Shown in pieces: positions 4,354-6,427 of a stretch of DNA of 6,427 nt. The notes below the pieces were generated by a model that worked only from the letters and a program-made list of their open reading frames with translations, did not search any database and had not been told where the DNA came from. The first letter of the stretch is position 1. Every line of letters begins with the position of its first letter. Source of the DNA: Bacteroidota bacterium (GTDB taxonomy: Bacteria; Bacteroidota; Ignavibacteria; UBA10030; SZUA-254); contig SCUC01000554.1 in the NCBI GenBank assembly GCA_004322375.1, positions 1 to 6,427 of the forward strand, in the 5' to 3' direction. The position numbers and the translations under genes are program-made.

Positions 4354-6427
4354 TTATTTGAGAAGAAGCATCTTTTTCGCGGCAGTATATGATGCGTTTT
4401 GTGCATTTTGGCTCTGTCCCGCAACGGTCAGTCTATATAAATACACTCCACTCGCTAAAGTTGAAGCATCGAATTGTTGCATCTTGAATCCTGCATCCTG
4501 CTTCCCATCTACCAGAGTTGCAACCACCTCGCCAAGCATGTTGTACACCTTTAACGTAACATCACCATTAACAGGCAACGAATAACGGATAACTGTAACG
4601 GGATTAAACGGATTGGGATAGTTTTGTGAAAACGCGTACCGTTCAGGGAGGAAAGAAACTTCGTTTATCCCAACCAACGTTATTTCAACTTCATTGCTTT
4701 TCAAACTCGAATTTCCATGGACATCTACCGCTCTGAGGCAGTAATATGATAAGCCGTTAAAGGGAGTCGCATCAACATACAACGTATCTACTGAAAAAGC
4801 ATAAGCAGACATGGTATCGGGTGAAAAATTAGGAGAACGGCTTCGAAAGAGTTCATATCCGGCAATATCAGGTTCAGTATTCTGATTCCACCTCAACCGA
4901 ACTGTAGTGGAGTTGGCGTTCTCTGAAACGATAAACGGTTGTTTTGGCGAAAGATTGTCAACAGAATAGCCGCTATCAATATTTGATTGCCAAAACACAA
5001 ACCTATCTGCCGTATGAGCTATGATAGAAAATTTAAGCATCGGCGTTACATCTCCTACGGAATCGGTTAACGTCGTTGCCGTATAGCTATAGTGCATGAA
5101 ATACGCGCTCGGTACATCGTCAAGCCACTCCCAAAATATCGTACCGAGAGGAGTTATCTGTTTTCTGTATCTCTTGCCATCCATAACAAATGATGCGTCC
5201 GGATGAGTGAAGCCGGATTCCAGCTTTGAGAATGCGCTTTCTTCAATTCCCCGCCAGATAGAATAATGAGTAATGAGATGAGCTGGAGAGCGGTCAGACG
5301 CAGACCGTTGCCAGGATAGAATAACGTTTCTGCCCTGATCTAATGGAACATCAACAACCGAAAGAAGCGCAGGCACATTCACTCCCAGGAAGCCAAGGCT
5401 ATCTATGTACTGGGCATAAACATCTGTCGAATCAGAACGATTATCATTCCAGGCGATGATGGCGCCGCCTGTGCCAGAGCTAATAACAACTGGATAAAAC
5501 TGTGACGCTATAGCGCTTGTGACAACAACTCCGTTGCTTCTCCATAGCGGTATCCCAAGGCTATTAACCCTCTGCGTTACAATATCATTAGTTCCTTGAA
5601 GGAAATCATGCCACGTAATGATAGCTCCTCCTGCGCTATCGCTTGTGATAGTGAACTCCTCTGTATCGTATCCGCCTTTCAAAATCTCAACGCCGCTCAT
5701 GTTCCATAATATTTCTCCGTTTTTGCTCACACGTTGAGCATAAATATCATAAGCGCTGTTTCGGAAGTCCTGCCAGGCAATAATAGCGCCGCCCGTTCCA
5801 TCGCCGGTTATGACAGGCGAACGTTGATAATTTGAAGAGTAACAGATTGCTTTTCCATTCGCCGTCCACTGAGAGGCTCCAAAGCTGTTAATATGCTGTG
5901 CATAAATATCCGAGGCATTATCCGAATTTCGATCATCCGACCATGCTATGATAGCCCCACCATTTCCTGTGCCGATGAGAACAGGTTCGTATTGGTCACG
6001 AAAAAGACGGCAAACGGGAATGCCTCCAGCTTGCCATACCAACCCGCCGCCCCCGCTAATTCTTTGGGCAAAAACATCGTTATCGCCATTACGCTCATCA
6101 TACCAGCTCATAATCGCGCCTCCTTTTCCGTCCGGAACAATCGAGGCGGCGAATGGATTACTCAACGAATCAGCGACGATCGGAACTCCATTCGCTGTCC
6201 ATAATACTATTCCATCCTTTTTAATTCGTTGTGCGTACAAATCAGCGCTTGTTAGATTTCGGTGGTCGGACCAAGCAATGATTGCTCCTTCAGCGCCGTC
6301 TCCCGTCATTACTATATCAAACTGACTATTTGTAGCTGCTGTGATGACGACTCCATTTGCAGACCATAAGGTTGTACCGTTATGAGCCACGCGTTGAGCG
6401 TATATATCAGAATAGCTGGTTCTTGTA
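4354..6427 (-). CDS. Secreted repeat protein with Fn3-like domains and T9SS sorting domain, 5' end outside window
   Basis: A partial gene of 690 codons plus TAA (4356-4354). The frame is open to the right edge and the edge falls inside a repeat (SDIYAQRV...), so the true start lies beyond the window. The in-frame GTG at 6390-6388 encodes the valine of that repeat and is not a start. Counting from that valine, repeat tryptophans occur at 40, 96, 150, 206, 260 and 314, a strict 54-56-residue period. Residues 340-445 look like a first, divergent Fn3-type region (VILSWQRS, SIWRGIEES, YSYTATTL). Residues 481-571 are a better Fn3-like domain (LRWNQN, IAGYELFRS, YYCLRAVD). Residues 586-678 are the T9SS type A sorting domain (QNYPNPFNP to KKMLLLK). 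It is a paralogue of the 815-residue protein downstream and shares its repeats and sorting domain but not its WNLI/GYW module. A surface or secreted structural, adhesive or binding role is inferred; no enzyme motif is visible. Confidence 0.92.
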   Translation of the reverse strand, partial: TRTSYSDIYAQRVAHNGTTLWSANGVVITAATNSQFDIVMTGDGAEGAIIAWSDHRNLTSADLYAQRIKKDGIVLWTANGVPIVADSLSNPFAASIVPDGKGGAIMSWYDERNGDNDVFAQRISGGGGLVWQAGGIPVCRLFRDQYEPVLIGTGNGGAIIAWSDDRNSDNASDIYAQHINSFGASQWTANGKAICYSSNYQRSPVITGDGTGGAIIAWQDFRNSAYDIYAQRVSKNGEILWNMSGVEILKGGYDTEEFTITSDSAGGAIITWHDFLQGTNDIVTQRVNSLGIPLWRSNGVVVTSAIASQFYPVVISSGTGGAIIAWNDNRSDSTDVYAQYIDSLGFLGVNVPALLSVVDVPLDQGRNVILSWQRSASDRSPAHLITHYSIWRGIEESAFSKLESGFTHPDASFVMDGKRYRKQITPLGTIFWEWLDDVPSAYFMHYSYTATTLTDSVGDVTPMLKFSIIAHTADRFVFWQSNIDSGYSVDNLSPKQPFIVSENANSTTVRLRWNQNTEPDIAGYELFRSRSPNFSPDTMSAYAFSVDTLYVDATPFNGLSYYCLRAVDVHGNSSLKSNEVEITLVGINEVSFLPERYAFSQNYPNPFNPVTVIRYSLPVNGDVTLKVYNMLGEVVATLVDGKQDAGFKMQQFDASTLASGVYLYRLTVAGQSQNAQNASYTAAKKMLLLK
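4357..4635 (-). other. T9SS type A sorting domain of the upstream repeat protein
   Basis: It encodes residues 586-678, counted from the valine at 6390. The order is AFSQNYPNPFNP, VTLKVYNMLG, VATLVDG, QDAGFKMQ, ASGVYLYRL and the terminal KKMLLLK. It is clearly homologous to the domain at 1858-2127. A central 31-bp block (4479-4509 against 1971-2001) is identical at 28 positions. Confidence 0.93.
4678..4950 (-). other. Fn3-like domain of the upstream repeat protein
   Basis: It encodes residues 481-571, counted from the valine at 6390. It opens with SPKQPF, has VRLRWNQNTEPDIAGYELFRS (Trp plus the G-Y-x-[LI]-[FY]-R pattern typical of bacterial Fn3 domains), and closes with YYCLRAVDVHGNSS, matching the Y-x-[LV]-x-A-[VF]-D-x-x-G-N-x-S ending. 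This is a stronger Fn3 signature than the one in the downstream paralogue. Confidence 0.8.
5380..6427 (-). repeat. Array of at least six full protein repeats plus one partial
   Basis: The repeats are of the same family as the array at 2968-4167 but more regular, with units of 54-56 residues (about 162-168 bp). Each has [GE]GAI[IM]xW, then usually D-x-R, then [DV][ILV][YF]AQ[RH][VI], then W-x-x-x-G. The unit at the right edge is cut, so the full count is unknown. The fifth full unit has HDFLQG in place of D-x-R and DIVTQRV in place of DIYAQRV. Confidence 0.9.

Noticed and set aside
6388..6390. GTG as a start codon for the right-hand repeat protein
   Set aside because: The frame is open for 12 further codons to the window edge and those codons encode the start of the same repeat (SDIYAQR before the valine). 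The GTG is therefore internal, and no signal peptide follows it.
5380..6427. CRISPR-like or satellite DNA array
   Set aside because: The periodicity of about 162-168 bp is coding and visible at protein level. DNA identity between units is modest and there are no short identical repeats with unique spacers.

Overview
The window reads as chromosomal DNA from a member of the Bacteroidota / Chlorobiota-Ignavibacteriota assemblage. The main reason is that two tandem minus-strand genes end in a typical type IX secretion (T9SS) type A sorting domain: a QN[FY]PNPFNP motif, then VATLVDG, then an SGVY[YL]Y[RQ]L segment, then a final KK[LM]LLLK. The signal peptide of the second gene ends just before a glutamine, which fits the same group. 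Base composition is moderate and strong Shine-Dalgarno sites are rare, also as expected there. The species cannot be named from this window.

Layout. (1) Positions 1-545, minus strand: 5' part of an EamA/DMT-family ten-helix transporter that runs off the left edge. (2) Positions 546-619: a 74-bp divergent intergenic region with a plausible Bacteroidetes-type promoter for the EamA gene and a weaker element before the next gene. (3) Positions 620-1846, plus strand: a complete 408-residue major facilitator efflux protein of the DHA1 type, resembling MdtG. (4) Positions 1855-4302, minus strand: a complete 815-residue secreted repeat protein, converging on the MFS gene with an 8-bp gap. (5) Positions 4303-4353: a 51-bp gap with a good ribosome binding site and a perfect AT-only inverted repeat. 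(6) Positions 4354-6427, minus strand: the 3' part (690 codons) of a second repeat protein of the same architecture, open to the right edge.

Functionally there are two units. On the left, two unrelated-fold membrane transporters are divergently transcribed from a short shared control region; both are probably small-molecule exporters, substrate unknown. On the right, two paralogous multidomain surface or secreted proteins lie head to tail and are probably co-transcribed. Each has an array of roughly 50-56-residue repeats (8 in the complete one, 6 full plus one partial in the other) with the core [GE]GAIxxWxDxR...DIYAQRV...W..NG. Different middle modules follow (Fn3-like alone, or Fn3-like plus a duplicated WNxI/GYW module), then a closely similar T9SS sorting domain. 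No catalytic motif is visible in either protein. An extracellular structural, adhesive or binding role is the most economical inference.

No RNA gene, CRISPR array, insertion sequence or phage gene was found. The most interesting material is the repeat family itself and the way the two neighbouring copies differ.
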